A stretch of DNA of 8,768 nt from an uncultured Streptococcus sp. (GCA_902479835.1 CABSQC010000033.1:1-8768), one strand, 5' to 3'. Shown: positions 1-7,304, counted from the first letter of the stretch. A program made the numbers and translations. The notes: a model not told the origin generated them from the sequence alone.

Positions 1-60
1 GAAGACGGCATACGAGATCAGCCTCGGTCTCGTGGGCTCGGAGATGTGTATAAGAGACAG
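1..60 (+). other. Illumina Nextera P7/i7 adapter (sequencing artefact, not genomic)
   Basis: Positions 1-18 match the P7 flow-cell primer minus its first six bases. Positions 19-26 (CAGCCTCG) sit exactly where the 8-base i7 index belongs and match a standard Nextera index as I recall it. Positions 27-41 are the Nextera read-2 linker, and 42-60 (AGATGTGTATAAGAGACAG) are the 19-bp Tn5 mosaic end. The order and lengths are exactly those of a library adapter, so this is untrimmed adapter at a contig end. It should be masked. The mosaic end is synthetic and is not evidence of a transposon here. Confidence 0.98.
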
Positions 61-927
61 CTCTATGACAAGTCCAAACGACTGTTGGATTACATGTTGC
101 GCCATGGGGTGACAACTGTTGAAGCGAAAAGCGGTTACGGTTTGGATTGGGAAACTGAAAAACGCCAGTTGGATGTTGTCGCTGCACTGGATCGGGATCA
201 TCAAATAGACTTGGTATCTACCTTTATGGCAGCCCATGCGATTCCTACAGAGTACAAAGGCCGTTCCCAAGAATATTTAGATCTCATTGTGGAACAAATG
301 CTTCCCAAAGTGAAGGAAGAAAAACTAGCTGAGTTCTGTGATATCTTCTGTGAAAAAGGGGTCTTTACAGCAGATGAATCTCGCTATCTTCTTTCAAAAG
401 CTAAGGAGATGGGCTTCAAGCTGCGGATCCATGCCGATGAAATCGAATCCATTGGTGGCGTGGATGTGGCGGCCGAATTGGAATCTACTAGTGCAGAACA
501 CTTGATGGTGATTACCGATGAAGGCATTCAAAAATTAGCTGCAGCAAAAGTGATTGGAAATCTTTTGCCAGCTACAACCTTCAGCCTCATGGAAGATACT
601 TATGCACCGGCTCGTAAGATGTTGGACGCTGGCATGGCCATCACCCTGACAACAGATAGCAACCCAGGGTCTTGTCCAACAGCCAATCTCCAGTTTGCCA
701 TGCATCTGGGTTGCTTCATGATGCGCCTAACTCCAGTGGAAATTCTCAATGCAGTGACCATCAATGCAGCCTACTCAGTAGATCGTGCCAAAACGATCGG
801 TTCTTTCGATGCTGGCAAGCAGGCTGACATTACCATCTTTGATGCGCCAAATCTAGACTATCTCTTCTATTTCTTTGCGACAAATCTAGTGACAGATGTC
901 TACAAGAAAGGTCAAAAAGTCATTTAA
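61..927 (+). CDS. hutI: Imidazolonepropionase HutI, 5'-truncated at contig end
   Basis: HutI hydrolyses 4-imidazolone-5-propionate to N-formimino-L-glutamate (EC 3.5.2.7), the third step of histidine degradation, in the cytosol. It is a metal-dependent amidohydrolase. The 289 codons here are the C-terminal two thirds of a protein that is usually about 420 residues long. Fragment numbering shows EAKSGYGL at 21-28, IHADE (bases 427-441) with a metal-ligand His and the catalytic Glu region, the SAEH histidine (codon 499-501), and TTDSNPGS (649-672) with the metal-ligand Asp. The N-terminal H-x-H metal pair of the family is missing because the sequence is cut, not because the gene is visibly broken. 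The in-frame ATG at 46 lies inside the Tn5 mosaic end and is not a start. The frame is intact to TAA at 925-927, followed by a terminator, so hutI is the last gene of its transcript. No other hut gene is visible. Confidence 0.95.
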   Translation, partial: LYDKSKRLLDYMLRHGVTTVEAKSGYGLDWETEKRQLDVVAALDRDHQIDLVSTFMAAHAIPTEYKGRSQEYLDLIVEQMLPKVKEEKLAEFCDIFCEKGVFTADESRYLLSKAKEMGFKLRIHADEIESIGGVDVAAELESTSAEHLMVITDEGIQKLAAAKVIGNLLPATTFSLMEDTYAPARKMLDAGMAITLTTDSNPGSCPTANLQFAMHLGCFMMRLTPVEILNAVTINAAYSVDRAKTIGSFDAGKQADITIFDAPNLDYLFYFFATNLVTDVYKKGQKVI

Positions 928-945
928 ACTACTCCATTTCAGTCG

Positions 946-984
946 AGATCTTGCAGGTTTGTAAAAATCAGCAAGGTCTTTTTT
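946..984 (+). terminator. Rho-independent terminator after hutI
   Basis: The arms AGATCTTGC (946-954) and GCAAGGTCT (971-979) pair over 9 bp with one G-U wobble, around a 16-nt loop. A T run at 979-984 follows directly. It lies 18 nt after the hutI stop and separates it from xfp transcription. Confidence 0.85.
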
Positions 985-1032
985 CTATCAGATCTCCACA
1001 GTAAATGGGAATGCTTTATCGGAAAATAAAAA

Positions 1033-1045
1033 TTTGATCATCAAA
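1033..1045. repeat. TTTGAT-C-ATCAAA palindrome upstream of the xfp promoter
   Basis: A perfect 6+1+6 inverted repeat lies about 45 nt upstream of the -10 element. Related TTGATC/ATCAAA words recur downstream at 1132-1139, 1166-1172 and 1179-1188. It is a possible operator; the binding protein is unknown. Confidence 0.5.
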
Positions 1046-1088
1046 GAATATTTTTCTTACTTTGTGATGTACAAAAATGGAAATTCCT

Positions 1089-1103
1089 GATAGAATAGAA
1101 GTA
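1089..1103 (+). promoter_or_regulatory. Probable xfp promoter (extended -10)
   Basis: TGATAGAAT at 1088-1096 is an extended -10 element (TGn plus TAGAAT). No good -35 box stands 16-18 nt upstream: TTGTGA at 1062-1067 is too far and TACAAA at 1070-1075 is too close. Extended -10 promoters can work without a strong -35. Start of transcription is expected near 1103, giving a leader of about 115 nt. I found no match to the CcpA cre consensus in 928-1218. Confidence 0.55.
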
Positions 1104-1126
1104 ATATTGAATATTTTCTTCAATAT
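1104..1126 (+). promoter_or_regulatory. Inverted repeat at the predicted xfp transcription start
   Basis: ATATTGAA (1104-1111) and TTCAATAT (1119-1126) form a perfect 8-bp dyad with a 7-nt loop. It begins 7-8 nt after the -10 hexamer, so it could be an operator at the start site or a 5'-end hairpin that stabilises the mRNA. No T tract follows, so it is not a terminator. Confidence 0.5.
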
Positions 1127-1131
1127 CATCT

Positions 1132-1196
1132 GTTTGATCTTGAAAACAGAGTGTTTAAACTATTCATCAAACGAACAGGTTGATCAACAGACCTGT
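1132..1196 (+). promoter_or_regulatory. Structured xfp leader with overlapping dyads
   Basis: GTTTGAT (1132-1138) can pair with ATCAAAC (1166-1172), enclosing the palindrome GTTTAAAC (1153-1160). ACAGGT (1175-1180) can pair with ACCTGT (1191-1196). GTTGATCAAC (1179-1188) is a perfect 10-bp palindrome. TCTGTT (1129-1134) can alternatively pair with AACAGA (1186-1191), so some of these pairings exclude each other. I recognise no known riboswitch or T-box element. Confidence 0.4.
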
Positions 1197-1218
1197 CTAG
1201 AAAATGTGAGGAGACAAG

Positions 1219-3603
1219 ATGACTGTCGATTATAACAGCAAAGCTTACTTGGATAAAGTAGACGCTTGGTGGCGTGCAGCCAACTACATTTCAGCTGCTC
1301 AAATGTACTTAAAAGATAACCCATTGTTGAAGCGTGAAGTCGTTGAAAATGACTTGAAGGCTCACCCAATCGGGCACTGGGGAACTGTACCAGGGCAAAA
1401 CTTTATCTATGCTCACTTGAACCGTACCATCAACAAATACGACTTGGATATGTTCTACATTGAAGGACCAGGTCACGGTGGACAAGTAATGGTATCTAAC
1501 TCTTACTTAGATGGTTCATATACTGAATTGAATCCAACTATCCCTCAAAACGAAGAAGGTTTCAAACACTTGTGTAAGATCTTCTCATTCCCAGGAGGGA
1601 TCGCTTCTCACGCGGCGCCTGAAACACCAGGATCTATCCATGAAGGGGGAGAACTTGGTTATGCCCTTTCTCACGCTGCAGGTGCTGTATTGGATAATCC
1701 AGATGTGATTGCTGCCACAGTGATCGGTGATGGTGAAGGAGAAACAGGTCCATTGATGGCAGGATGGTTGTCAAATACCTTCTTGAACCCAGTCAACGAT
1801 GGTGCTGTTCTTCCAATCTTCTACCTCAACGGAGGAAAGATCCACAACCCAACGATCTTCGAACGCAAAACAGACGAAGAATTGGCCCTCTTCTTTGAAG
1901 GTCTTGGTTGGAAACCAATCTTTGCAAACGTAACCGCTATTTCTGATGACCACGAAGCTGCTCACGCTTTGTTTGCAGAGAAATTGGACGAAGCGATTGA
2001 AGAAATCAAGAAAGTCCAAGCAGAAGCTCGTAAAGGTTCTGCAGAAGAAGCAACTCAACCAGTATACCCTGTCTTGATTGCTCGTATTCCTAAAGGTTGG
2101 ACTGGACCAAAAGCTTGGGAAGGAACACCAATCGAGGGTGGCTTCCGTGCTCACCAAGTTCCAATCCCAGTAGATGCTCACCACATGGAGCATGTGGATG
2201 CCCTTCTTTCATGGTTGGAATCTTACCGTCCAGCTGAGTTGTTTGACGAAACTGGTAAATTACTTCCTGAAATTGCTGAAATCGCACCAAAAGGTGACCG
2301 ACGCATGGCGATGAACCCAATCACAAACGCAGGTGTCATCAAACCAATGGACACTGCTGATTGGAAGAAACATGCCTTCAAGATCGAAACACCAGGTGCT
2401 ATCATGGCGCAAGATATGATCGAATTTGGTAAGTATGCGGCAGACTTGGTGGATGCCAACCCAGACAACTTCCGTATCTTTGGACCAGATGAAACCAAAT
2501 CAAACCGTCTTCAAGAAGTTTTCACACGTACAAGCCGTCAATGGTTAGGACGTATGAAACCTGATTACGATGAAGCTTTGAGCCCTGCTGGACGTGTGAT
2601 TGACTCTCAATTGTCAGAACACCAAGCGGAAGGAATGCTTGAAGGATATGTCTTGACAGGTCGTCATGGATTCTTCGCATCTTACGAATCATTCCTTCGT
2701 GTTGTAGACTCTATGATTACTCAACACTTCAAATGGTTGCGTAAATCTAAGACTCACACGACATGGCGTAAAAACTACCCAGCCTTGAACTTGATTGCGA
2801 CTTCAACAGTCTTCCAACAAGACCACAATGGCTACACTCACCAAGATCCAGGTATCTTGACTCACTTGGCTGAGAAAACTCCTGAATACATCCGTGAGTA
2901 CTTGCCAGCAGATACCAATACGTTGCTTGCAGTGATGGACCAAGCCTTCAAGGCAGAAGATGTGATCAACTTGATCGTTTCTTCTAAACACCCGCGTCCT
3001 CAATTCTACTCAGCAGCTGAAGCTGAAGAATTGGTTCGTGAAGGATACAAGGTGATCGATTGGGCATCAACTGTTTCAGCAGATGAAGAGCCAGATCTAG
3101 TCATTGCAGCAGCAGGTACAGAGCCAAACTTAGAGGCACTTGCAGCCGTAACGATTCTTCACAAAGCCTTCCCAGAATTGAAGATCCGCTTTGTTAACGT
3201 TGTAGACATCTTGAAATTGCGTCACCCATCCGTTGATGCGCGTGGACTTTCAGATGAAGAGTTCGACAAGGTCTTCACCGCTGACAAACCTGTGATCTTT
3301 GCCTTCCATGGTTACGAAGGCATGATCCGTGACATCTTCTTCAACCGTCACAACCACAACTTGCGTGTGCATGGTTACCGTGAAAACGGAGATATCACAA
3401 CACCATTCGATATGCGTGTCATGTCTGAGTTGGATCGCTTCCACTTGGCACAAGATGCTGCTAATGCAGCTCTTGGAGCAGAAGCAGCTGAATTTGCAGC
3501 TCAAATGGATGAAACAGTAGCCTTTCACAACGCCTATATCCGTGAATATGGAGACGACATTCCAGAAGTTCAAAACTGGAAATGGGAAAACGTAAATAAA
3601 TAA
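1219..3603 (+). CDS. xfp: Xylulose-5-phosphate/fructose-6-phosphate phosphoketolase
   Basis: This thiamine-diphosphate enzyme cleaves xylulose 5-phosphate or fructose 6-phosphate with phosphate to acetyl phosphate plus glyceraldehyde 3-phosphate or erythrose 4-phosphate (EC 4.1.2.9/4.1.2.22), in the cytosol. The 794 residues match the normal family length. Visible motifs are H53 in IGHWG, H86 in GPGHGGQ, the signature EGGELGY at 142-148 preceded by H141, the ThDP/metal motif GDGEGET at 170-176, H312 in RAHQVP, E425 in DETKSNR, and [10 protein letters not shown] at 536-545. These cover the His/Glu residues known as catalytic in the family. The order is N-terminal ThDP domain, pyrimidine-binding domain, then the XFP C-terminal domain. 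The start is supported by GAGGAG at 1208-1213, 5 nt upstream. In streptococci the acetyl phosphate supports ATP formation and is linked to aerobic, pyruvate-oxidase-related metabolism. The gene is monocistronic, with terminators on both sides. Confidence 0.98.
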   Translation: MTVDYNSKAYLDKVDAWWRAANYISAAQMYLKDNPLLKREVVENDLKAHPIGHWGTVPGQNFIYAHLNRTINKYDLDMFYIEGPGHGGQVMVSNSYLDGSYTELNPTIPQNEEGFKHLCKIFSFPGGIASHAAPETPGSIHEGGELGYALSHAAGAVLDNPDVIAATVIGDGEGETGPLMAGWLSNTFLNPVNDGAVLPIFYLNGGKIHNPTIFERKTDEELALFFEGLGWKPIFANVTAISDDHEAAHALFAEKLDEAIEEIKKVQAEARKGSAEEATQPVYPVLIARIPKGWTGPKAWEGTPIEGGFRAHQVPIPVDAHHMEHVDALLSWLESYRPAELFDETGKLLPEIAEIAPKGDRRMAMNPITNAGVIKPMDTADWKKHAFKIETPGAIMAQDMIEFGKYAADLVDANPDNFRIFGPDETKSNRLQEVFTRTSRQWLGRMKPDYDEALSPAGRVIDSQLSEHQAEGMLEGYVLTGRHGFFASYESFLRVVDSMITQHFKWLRKSKTHTTWRKNYPALNLIATSTVFQQDHNGYTHQDPGILTHLAEKTPEYIREYLPADTNTLLAVMDQAFKAEDVINLIVSSKHPRPQFYSAAEAEELVREGYKVIDWASTVSADEEPDLVIAAAGTEPNLEALAAVTILHKAFPELKIRFVNVVDILKLRHPSVDARGLSDEEFDKVFTADKPVIFAFHGYEGMIRDIFFNRHNHNLRVHGYRENGDITTPFDMRVMSELDRFHLAQDAANAALGAEAAEFAAQMDETVAFHNAYIREYGDDIPEVQNWKWENVNK

Positions 3604-3610
3604 TAGAAAG

Positions 3611-3635
3611 AGCCGGAGCGATCCGGCTTTTTTTT
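3611..3635 (+). terminator. Strong terminator after xfp, GNRA tetraloop
   Basis: AGCCGGA (3611-3617) and TCCGGCT (3622-3628) form a perfect 7-bp GC-rich stem around the tetraloop GCGA, followed by eight T (3628-3635). It starts 8 nt after the xfp stop. Confidence 0.95.
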
Positions 3636-3682
3636 GTGAGGAACAGCAAGTAACAAAAGGAAGAGACTGAAAATAGATGTTC

Positions 3683-3727
3683 GGAAATCAAGCGTTTTCC
3701 AATAAAATTGTAAGAGTTTCCAGGAAA
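3683..3727. promoter_or_regulatory. Paired GGAAA/TTTCC dyads upstream of the nucleotidase promoter
   Basis: The first dyad is GGAAA (3683-3687) with TTTCC (3696-3700), extended to 6 of 7 bases. The second is TTTCC-A-GGAAA (3717-3727). Their centres are about 30 nt apart, near three helical turns, and the second ends 3 nt before the -35 box. The arrangement suits an operator or activator site. The central AGCGTTTTCC resembles part of a cre site but lacks the leading TG and final A. Confidence 0.4.
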
Positions 3728-3730
3728 ATA

Positions 3731-3759
3731 TTGAAGTAAAAACGAAAAAATAGTAAAAT
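3731..3759 (+). promoter_or_regulatory. Promoter for the cell-wall 5'-nucleotidase
   Basis: TTGAAG (3731-3736) and TAAAAT (3754-3759) are separated by exactly 17 nt and match the -35 and -10 hexamers at 4 and 5 positions. The start of transcription should fall near 3766, giving a leader of about 75 nt. Confidence 0.75.
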
Positions 3760-3767
3760 GGAAGAGC

Positions 3768-3811
3768 TGATTGCAGCAAATCAACTGTTCTGCGTTCTCC
3801 TTTTTGGAGAA
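3768..3811 (+). promoter_or_regulatory. Leader hairpins of the 5'-nucleotidase mRNA
   Basis: TGATT (3768-3772) pairs with AATCA (3779-3783), and TTCTCC (3795-3800) pairs with GGAGAA (3806-3811) around a T5 loop. The second is a perfect 6-bp hairpin 17 nt before the Shine-Dalgarno. Both are short. They may shape mRNA stability. I do not recognise a purine riboswitch or other known element. Confidence 0.35.
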
Positions 3812-3830
3812 GTATCCTACATTAGAAAAT

Positions 3831-3834
3831 GGAG
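3831..3834 (+). promoter_or_regulatory. Ribosome-binding site fixing the nucleotidase start at 3841
   Basis: GGAG at 3831-3834 lies 6 nt before the ATG at 3841. An in-frame ATG at 3829 overlaps this site, and its only upstream GGAGAA is 17 nt away. The downstream ATG also gives a classic signal peptide beginning MKKK. Confidence 0.85.
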
Positions 3835-3840
3835 TATTCT

Positions 3841-5949
3841 ATGAAGAAAAAAATTATCTTGAAAAGCAGTATCCTAGCGGTCGCTGCAGGTCTTAGTGTT
3901 TTTGCGATCAATAGCGTTTTTGCAGACGAATTGCCTGTGCAGTTCATGGGCGTCAATGACTTCCACGGTGCCTTGGAACAAACAGGGACAGCTCGTTTAG
4001 AAGGCGAAACTGTGAAAAATGCTGGAACAGCCCCACTTTTGGCAACCTATTTGAACGATTCGCAAAAAGACTTTGAAACAGAGAATGCAGGAACGCCTAA
4101 TGCCAGCATCCGTGTGCAAGCGGGAGATATGGTCGGCGCTAGTCCAGCCAACTCTGCCCTCCTTCAAGATGAACCAACTGTAAAAGTCTTCAATGAAATG
4201 AACTTTGAATACGGAACCCTTGGAAATCACGAGTTTGACGAAGGACTTGGTGAATTCAACCGGATCATGAAGGGAGAAGCCCCAACACCTGGTCAATTCA
4301 ATAAGATCGTCGATGAGTATCCTCATGAAGCTTCAAAACAAGAAGTTGTAATTGCCAACTTGGTTGACAAAGATACCAATAAAATCCCATTTGACTGGAA
4401 ACCTTATACCATCAAAGAAATCCCAGTCAACGACAAGACCGTTAAGGTCGGATTTATCGGGGTTGTTACGACAGAATTCCCAAATCTTGTTTTGCGTAAA
4501 AATCACGAACAATACCGTGTTTTGGATGAAGCAGAATCGATTGCTAAATATGCGCGTGAATTAAATGACCAAGGTGTGCATGCTATCGCTGTCTTGGCCC
4601 ACGTTGCTGCCACTAGTAAGAATGGTGTAGCAGAAGGTCCTGCTGCAGATATGATCAAAAAATTAAACCAAATCTATCCTGAAAACTCAGTGGATATCGT
4701 CTTTGCAGGTCACAACCACCAATATACAAACGGGATGGTTGGAAATACCTTGATCGTTCAAGGTACCTCTCAAGGGAAAGCTTACTCGGATGTCCGTGGG
4801 GTCCTAGATACAGATACAGCTGACTTTGTCAAAGCTCCAACTGCTAAAATTATTGCGGTGGATCCATCGAAAGGCAAAGCAAAAGATGCCAAGGTTCAAG
4901 CGATCATCGATGACGCCAATGCGACGGTTAAAAAGGTAACAGAAGCAAAAATCGGTACAGCAGACAAGGCTGAAAATATTACCCGTGAGTTGAATGCGCA
5001 AAAAGAAAGTGCTGTTGGAGATTTGGTCACAGCAGCGCAACTAGATATTGCCAAAAAATCAGGTTATCCAGATGTTGACTTTGCCTTCACCAATAATGGA
5101 GGAATCCGTGCAGACCTCGTGGTGAAACCAGACGGAACAGTCACTTGGGGTGCAGCTCAAGCGGTGCAACCATTTGGAAATATCCTTCAAGTAGTTGAAA
5201 TTACTGGAGACCAAATCTACAAGGCATTGGACCAACAATATGATGAGAAAGAGCTTTACTTCTTGCAAATGGCAGGGATCAAGTACACCTATACGAAACC
5301 AGCTGATGCAACAGAAGAAAATCCATATAAGGTCGTGAAAGCTTACAAGGCAGATGGAACTGAAATTGATCGCAACAAGACCTACAAGGCGATTATCAAC
5401 GACTTCTTGTATGGTGGCGGAGATGGCTTTTCAGTCTTCCGCGATACAAAATTGATCGGTGCGATTAATCCAGATACTGAAGTCTTTATCCAATACATCG
5501 AAGATGTGAATAAGGCAGGGAAGAAGTTGTCTGCTTCAATCTTGGGCAATAAGACCTTTGTGGAAAAAGTGGAAGAAGAAACACCAACTCCAGAACCACA
5601 ACCACAACCTCAACCAACTCCAGAACCACAGCCAGCGCCAGTTGATCCAGTAAGTCCTGTAAATCCAGTTCATCCTGTAGCTCCAGTGTCTCCTGTTACC
5701 CCAACTCCTCAACCTGAAAGCCCAGTAAGCCCAGCTCAACCAGCTGCAAGCGAAACAAAAGAAGTGGCAACAAACAAACCAGTCGCTGTCACTTATCATA
5801 CAGGTGGTCAAGCGGAAGTAGTTGCTACACCAGCAACCGGTCTTCCAAAAACAGGTCAAGAAGAATTGGCTTCCACCGTCCTTAGCCTCTTTGGCATGAC
5901 CTCACTAGCTTTAGCAGGCTTTGTAGCCAGCAAAAAACGCGAAGGCTAA
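3841..5949 (+). CDS. Cell-wall-anchored 5'-nucleotidase (LPXTG surface protein)
   Basis: This exported enzyme of the UshA/CD73 family would hydrolyse extracellular nucleoside phosphates to nucleosides such as adenosine plus phosphate. Residues 1-28 are a signal peptide with probable cleavage after VFA-28; there is no YSIRK motif. The metallophosphatase domain shows D40 and H42 (NDFHG), D96 (GDMVG), GNHEFD at 128-133 with the catalytic His/Asp pair H130 and D133, H254, and GHNH at 290-293, a complete dinuclear metal site. The C-terminal 5'-nucleotidase domain shows NNGGIR at 418-423 and GGGDGF at 525-530, including the aromatic nucleobase-binding region. A proline-rich wall-spanning linker follows (about 582-640), with seven PVx triplets at 600-620. 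The sorting signal is LPKTG at 668-672, a hydrophobic stretch and a KKREG tail. The length is 702 residues. Related S. sanguinis Nt5e, S. agalactiae NudP and S. aureus AdsA make immunosuppressive adenosine. That role here is inferred from family. Confidence 0.93.
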   Translation: MKKKIILKSSILAVAAGLSVFAINSVFADELPVQFMGVNDFHGALEQTGTARLEGETVKNAGTAPLLATYLNDSQKDFETENAGTPNASIRVQAGDMVGASPANSALLQDEPTVKVFNEMNFEYGTLGNHEFDEGLGEFNRIMKGEAPTPGQFNKIVDEYPHEASKQEVVIANLVDKDTNKIPFDWKPYTIKEIPVNDKTVKVGFIGVVTTEFPNLVLRKNHEQYRVLDEAESIAKYARELNDQGVHAIAVLAHVAATSKNGVAEGPAADMIKKLNQIYPENSVDIVFAGHNHQYTNGMVGNTLIVQGTSQGKAYSDVRGVLDTDTADFVKAPTAKIIAVDPSKGKAKDAKVQAIIDDANATVKKVTEAKIGTADKAENITRELNAQKESAVGDLVTAAQLDIAKKSGYPDVDFAFTNNGGIRADLVVKPDGTVTWGAAQAVQPFGNILQVVEITGDQIYKALDQQYDEKELYFLQMAGIKYTYTKPADATEENPYKVVKAYKADGTEIDRNKTYKAIINDFLYGGGDGFSVFRDTKLIGAINPDTEVFIQYIEDVNKAGKKLSASILGNKTFVEKVEEETPTPEPQPQPQPTPEPQPAPVDPVSPVNPVHPVAPVSPVTPTPQPESPVSPAQPAASETKEVATNKPVAVTYHTGGQAEVVATPATGLPKTGQEELASTVLSLFGMTSLALAGFVASKKREG
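5583..5630 (+). repeat. 18-bp direct repeat in the nucleotidase linker
   Basis: ACCAACTCCAGAACCACA occurs identically at 5583-5600 and 5613-5630, a 30-bp (10-codon) period encoding PTPEPQP-type units. Perfect repeats this close can expand or contract in frame and so change the length of the wall-spanning stalk. Confidence 0.85.
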
Positions 5950-5973
5950 GTTCTTCATCCGTTAACTTACCCT

Positions 5974-6010
5974 AAAAAACGTCCGTTCTATAAAGAAACG
6001 GACGTTTTTG
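5974..6010. terminator. Bidirectional terminator between convergent genes
   Basis: AAAAACGTCCGTT (5975-5987) and AACGGACGTTTTT (5997-6009) form a perfect 13-bp stem with a 9-nt loop. The A6 on the left (5974-5979) is the U tract for minus-strand transcripts, and the T5 on the right (6005-6009) serves the plus strand. It lies 25 nt after the nucleotidase stop and only 4 nt beyond the stop of the minus-strand membrane protein. Confidence 0.92.
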
Positions 6011-6013
6011 ATC

Positions 6014-6427
6014 TTAGGCTATTTTCTCCACCCAGACACTGCGGACAAAGAAGAGGCTGATCAGAGCTAGTGCTAGAAAGGCGACTCCAAGGTAATAATA
6101 GGGTTGATCCATTGTGGTAGATCGACCAGAGAGGTTGACAATCCCTCGGTAGAGGGCTCCGGCTGTTAGCGTAGCCACTCCTGAATTCCAAAGATTGAGA
6201 CTCAGGCGAGAGAGGCCTTTCACCATCAACTGTAGAAGCACTAGTAGGGCGCCACCGATCAAAGGAATCAAGAAGAGGTAGTGCATGAAGGCAGAGGTTT
6301 CGCCAAAACTAAAGTGTTCATAGATGCGACTTCCGACAAAGAAGAAAGCTGAAATCAGAGTGTACCAGAGAATCGTTTTTTTCAACCGTTGTTTAATAGG
6401 ATTAGTAACCGATGTAGACAATGTCAC
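6014..6427 (-). CDS. Small four-TM membrane protein of unknown function
   Basis: A 137-residue hydrophobic protein with four likely membrane segments at about 19-34, 46-69, 80-97 and 110-128. The basic KQRLKK at 12-17 suggests a cytoplasmic N terminus, so both ends would be inside. I recognise no catalytic motif or named family. The start is GTG at 6427-6425 with AAAGGG (6439-6434) 6 nt upstream; no in-frame ATG occurs until about residue 43, which would lose the first TM segment. The start lies inside the upstream glycosidase-like gene, overlapping it by 26 bp, so translation is probably coupled. It is the last gene of the three-gene operon. A role as accessory membrane subunit in the same envelope-glycan process is inferred from context only. 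Confidence 0.75.
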   Translation of the reverse strand: MTLSTSVTNPIKQRLKKTILWYTLISAFFFVGSRIYEHFSFGETSAFMHYLFLIPLIGGALLVLLQLMVKGLSRLSLNLWNSGVATLTAGALYRGIVNLSGRSTTMDQPYYYLGVAFLALALISLFFVRSVWVEKIA

Positions 6428-7304
6428 TCACCGCCCTTTCTGAGATAGTACCATTTGTTGTTGGTTTGTTAATGACTTGGCCATTGAAGTAAAGGGTAGA
6501 AGATCCACCCCCATCCAGGTTGTAGGCTGTTTTAACGCCATACGATTTCATCACTTCCGCTAATTGGTAGAGAGAAAGCCCTTCACTTTCTGAAGTCCGT
6601 CCGTCTGACACGACGATAATGTAGTGGTTTTCATCGATGATCCCAATCGCTGTCCGTGGGTTGGATGCCATAGATTGCCCGACCTCTGAGTTGGTATCGA
6701 CGGTAATTTCTCCATTTTCAACTAAGGAAGGACCGAAAGCGAGGAGATTGACGACCCCGTCCTTGACCAATTGATCCGCAGAGATCTCATCTTCGTAGAT
6801 AATTTTGAAGGATCCATCCTTGTAAATGGCTAAGTCCCCATTGCTTGAATCTTCCCGAACGGTATCTCGGTAGACCACTCCATTTCGGATGACGTATCCT
6901 GTACTGTTAGCCCCGTAATAGTCACCATTCACTGCCAGAATGGCACTGTTGTTGGCGGCTGTGACAGAGGTCTTAGCAGTCACGTTGGTTCCGTAAGTGT
7001 TTTGTGCAAAGGCTGTTTTGAGATAATCTGCCGAGCTGACTGTGATATCTGCGATGTAAACCTGGGTATTTTCAACTGTTTTTTCTGTTAAAGTCACCTG
7101 GATATTGTCATCTGAATAGCTAGTATCAGTCGTTGTAGCCGATGCAGCTGCTTTTTTGGCTGCCTTGGTGTCCGTAGTCGTAGCTTTTACGGTTTGGATG
7201 GCATCGGATAAGACAAAGGTCTTGAGCATCGAGTAGCTAAAACTGCTGGTCAAAAGAAGGCCAAAGCAGGCAGCATAGGTGTAGGATTTTTTAAAGAATT
7301 TCAT
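6402..7304 (-). CDS. Phosphodiester glycosidase (NAGPA-domain) family protein, membrane-tethered
   Basis: A 300-residue exported protein with the domain of mammalian N-acetylglucosamine-1-phosphodiester alpha-N-acetylglucosaminidase, often annotated in bacteria as exopolysaccharide biosynthesis protein. Residues 1-6 are basic and 8-33 form a signal anchor or uncleaved signal, followed by an Ala/Thr/Lys-rich low-complexity linker at 41-62. The domain (about 65-300) carries NGDYYG at 126-131, NPRTAIG at 215-221, SDGR at 233-236, NLDGGGSST at 262-270 and ERAVSD at 289-294, the conserved blocks of the family. It likely acts outside the membrane on a sugar phosphodiester such as a teichoic-acid or polysaccharide linkage; the substrate is not evident. 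The ATG at 7304 overlaps the glycosyltransferase stop by 14 bp. The nearest Shine-Dalgarno, AAAGGA (7322-7317), is rather far at 12 nt, which suggests translational coupling. Confidence 0.88.
   Translation of the reverse strand: MKFFKKSYTYAACFGLLLTSSFSYSMLKTFVLSDAIQTVKATTTDTKAAKKAAASATTTDTSYSDDNIQVTLTEKTVENTQVYIADITVSSADYLKTAFAQNTYGTNVTAKTSVTAANNSAILAVNGDYYGANSTGYVIRNGVVYRDTVREDSSNGDLAIYKDGSFKIIYEDEISADQLVKDGVVNLLAFGPSLVENGEITVDTNSEVGQSMASNPRTAIGIIDENHYIIVVSDGRTSESEGLSLYQLAEVMKSYGVKTAYNLDGGGSSTLYFNGQVINKPTTNGTISERAVSDIVYIGY

Noticed and set aside
42..60. Tn5-type 19-bp mosaic end as evidence of a transposon
   Set aside because: It is joined to the Nextera linker, an index and the P7 sequence, so it is library adapter.
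928..1218. cre site controlling xfp
   Set aside because: Each CG dinucleotide in the gap was compared with TGNAANCGNWNNCA; none fits.
1771..2193. Long open frame antisense to xfp (also others within xfp and the nucleotidase)
   Set aside because: Cys/Trp/Phe/Ser-rich translations typical of antisense shadows of biased coding sequence, with no recognisable domain.
3683..3700. CcpA cre site upstream of the nucleotidase promoter
   Set aside because: The AGCGTTTTCC core fits partly, but the leading TG and terminal A of the consensus are missing.
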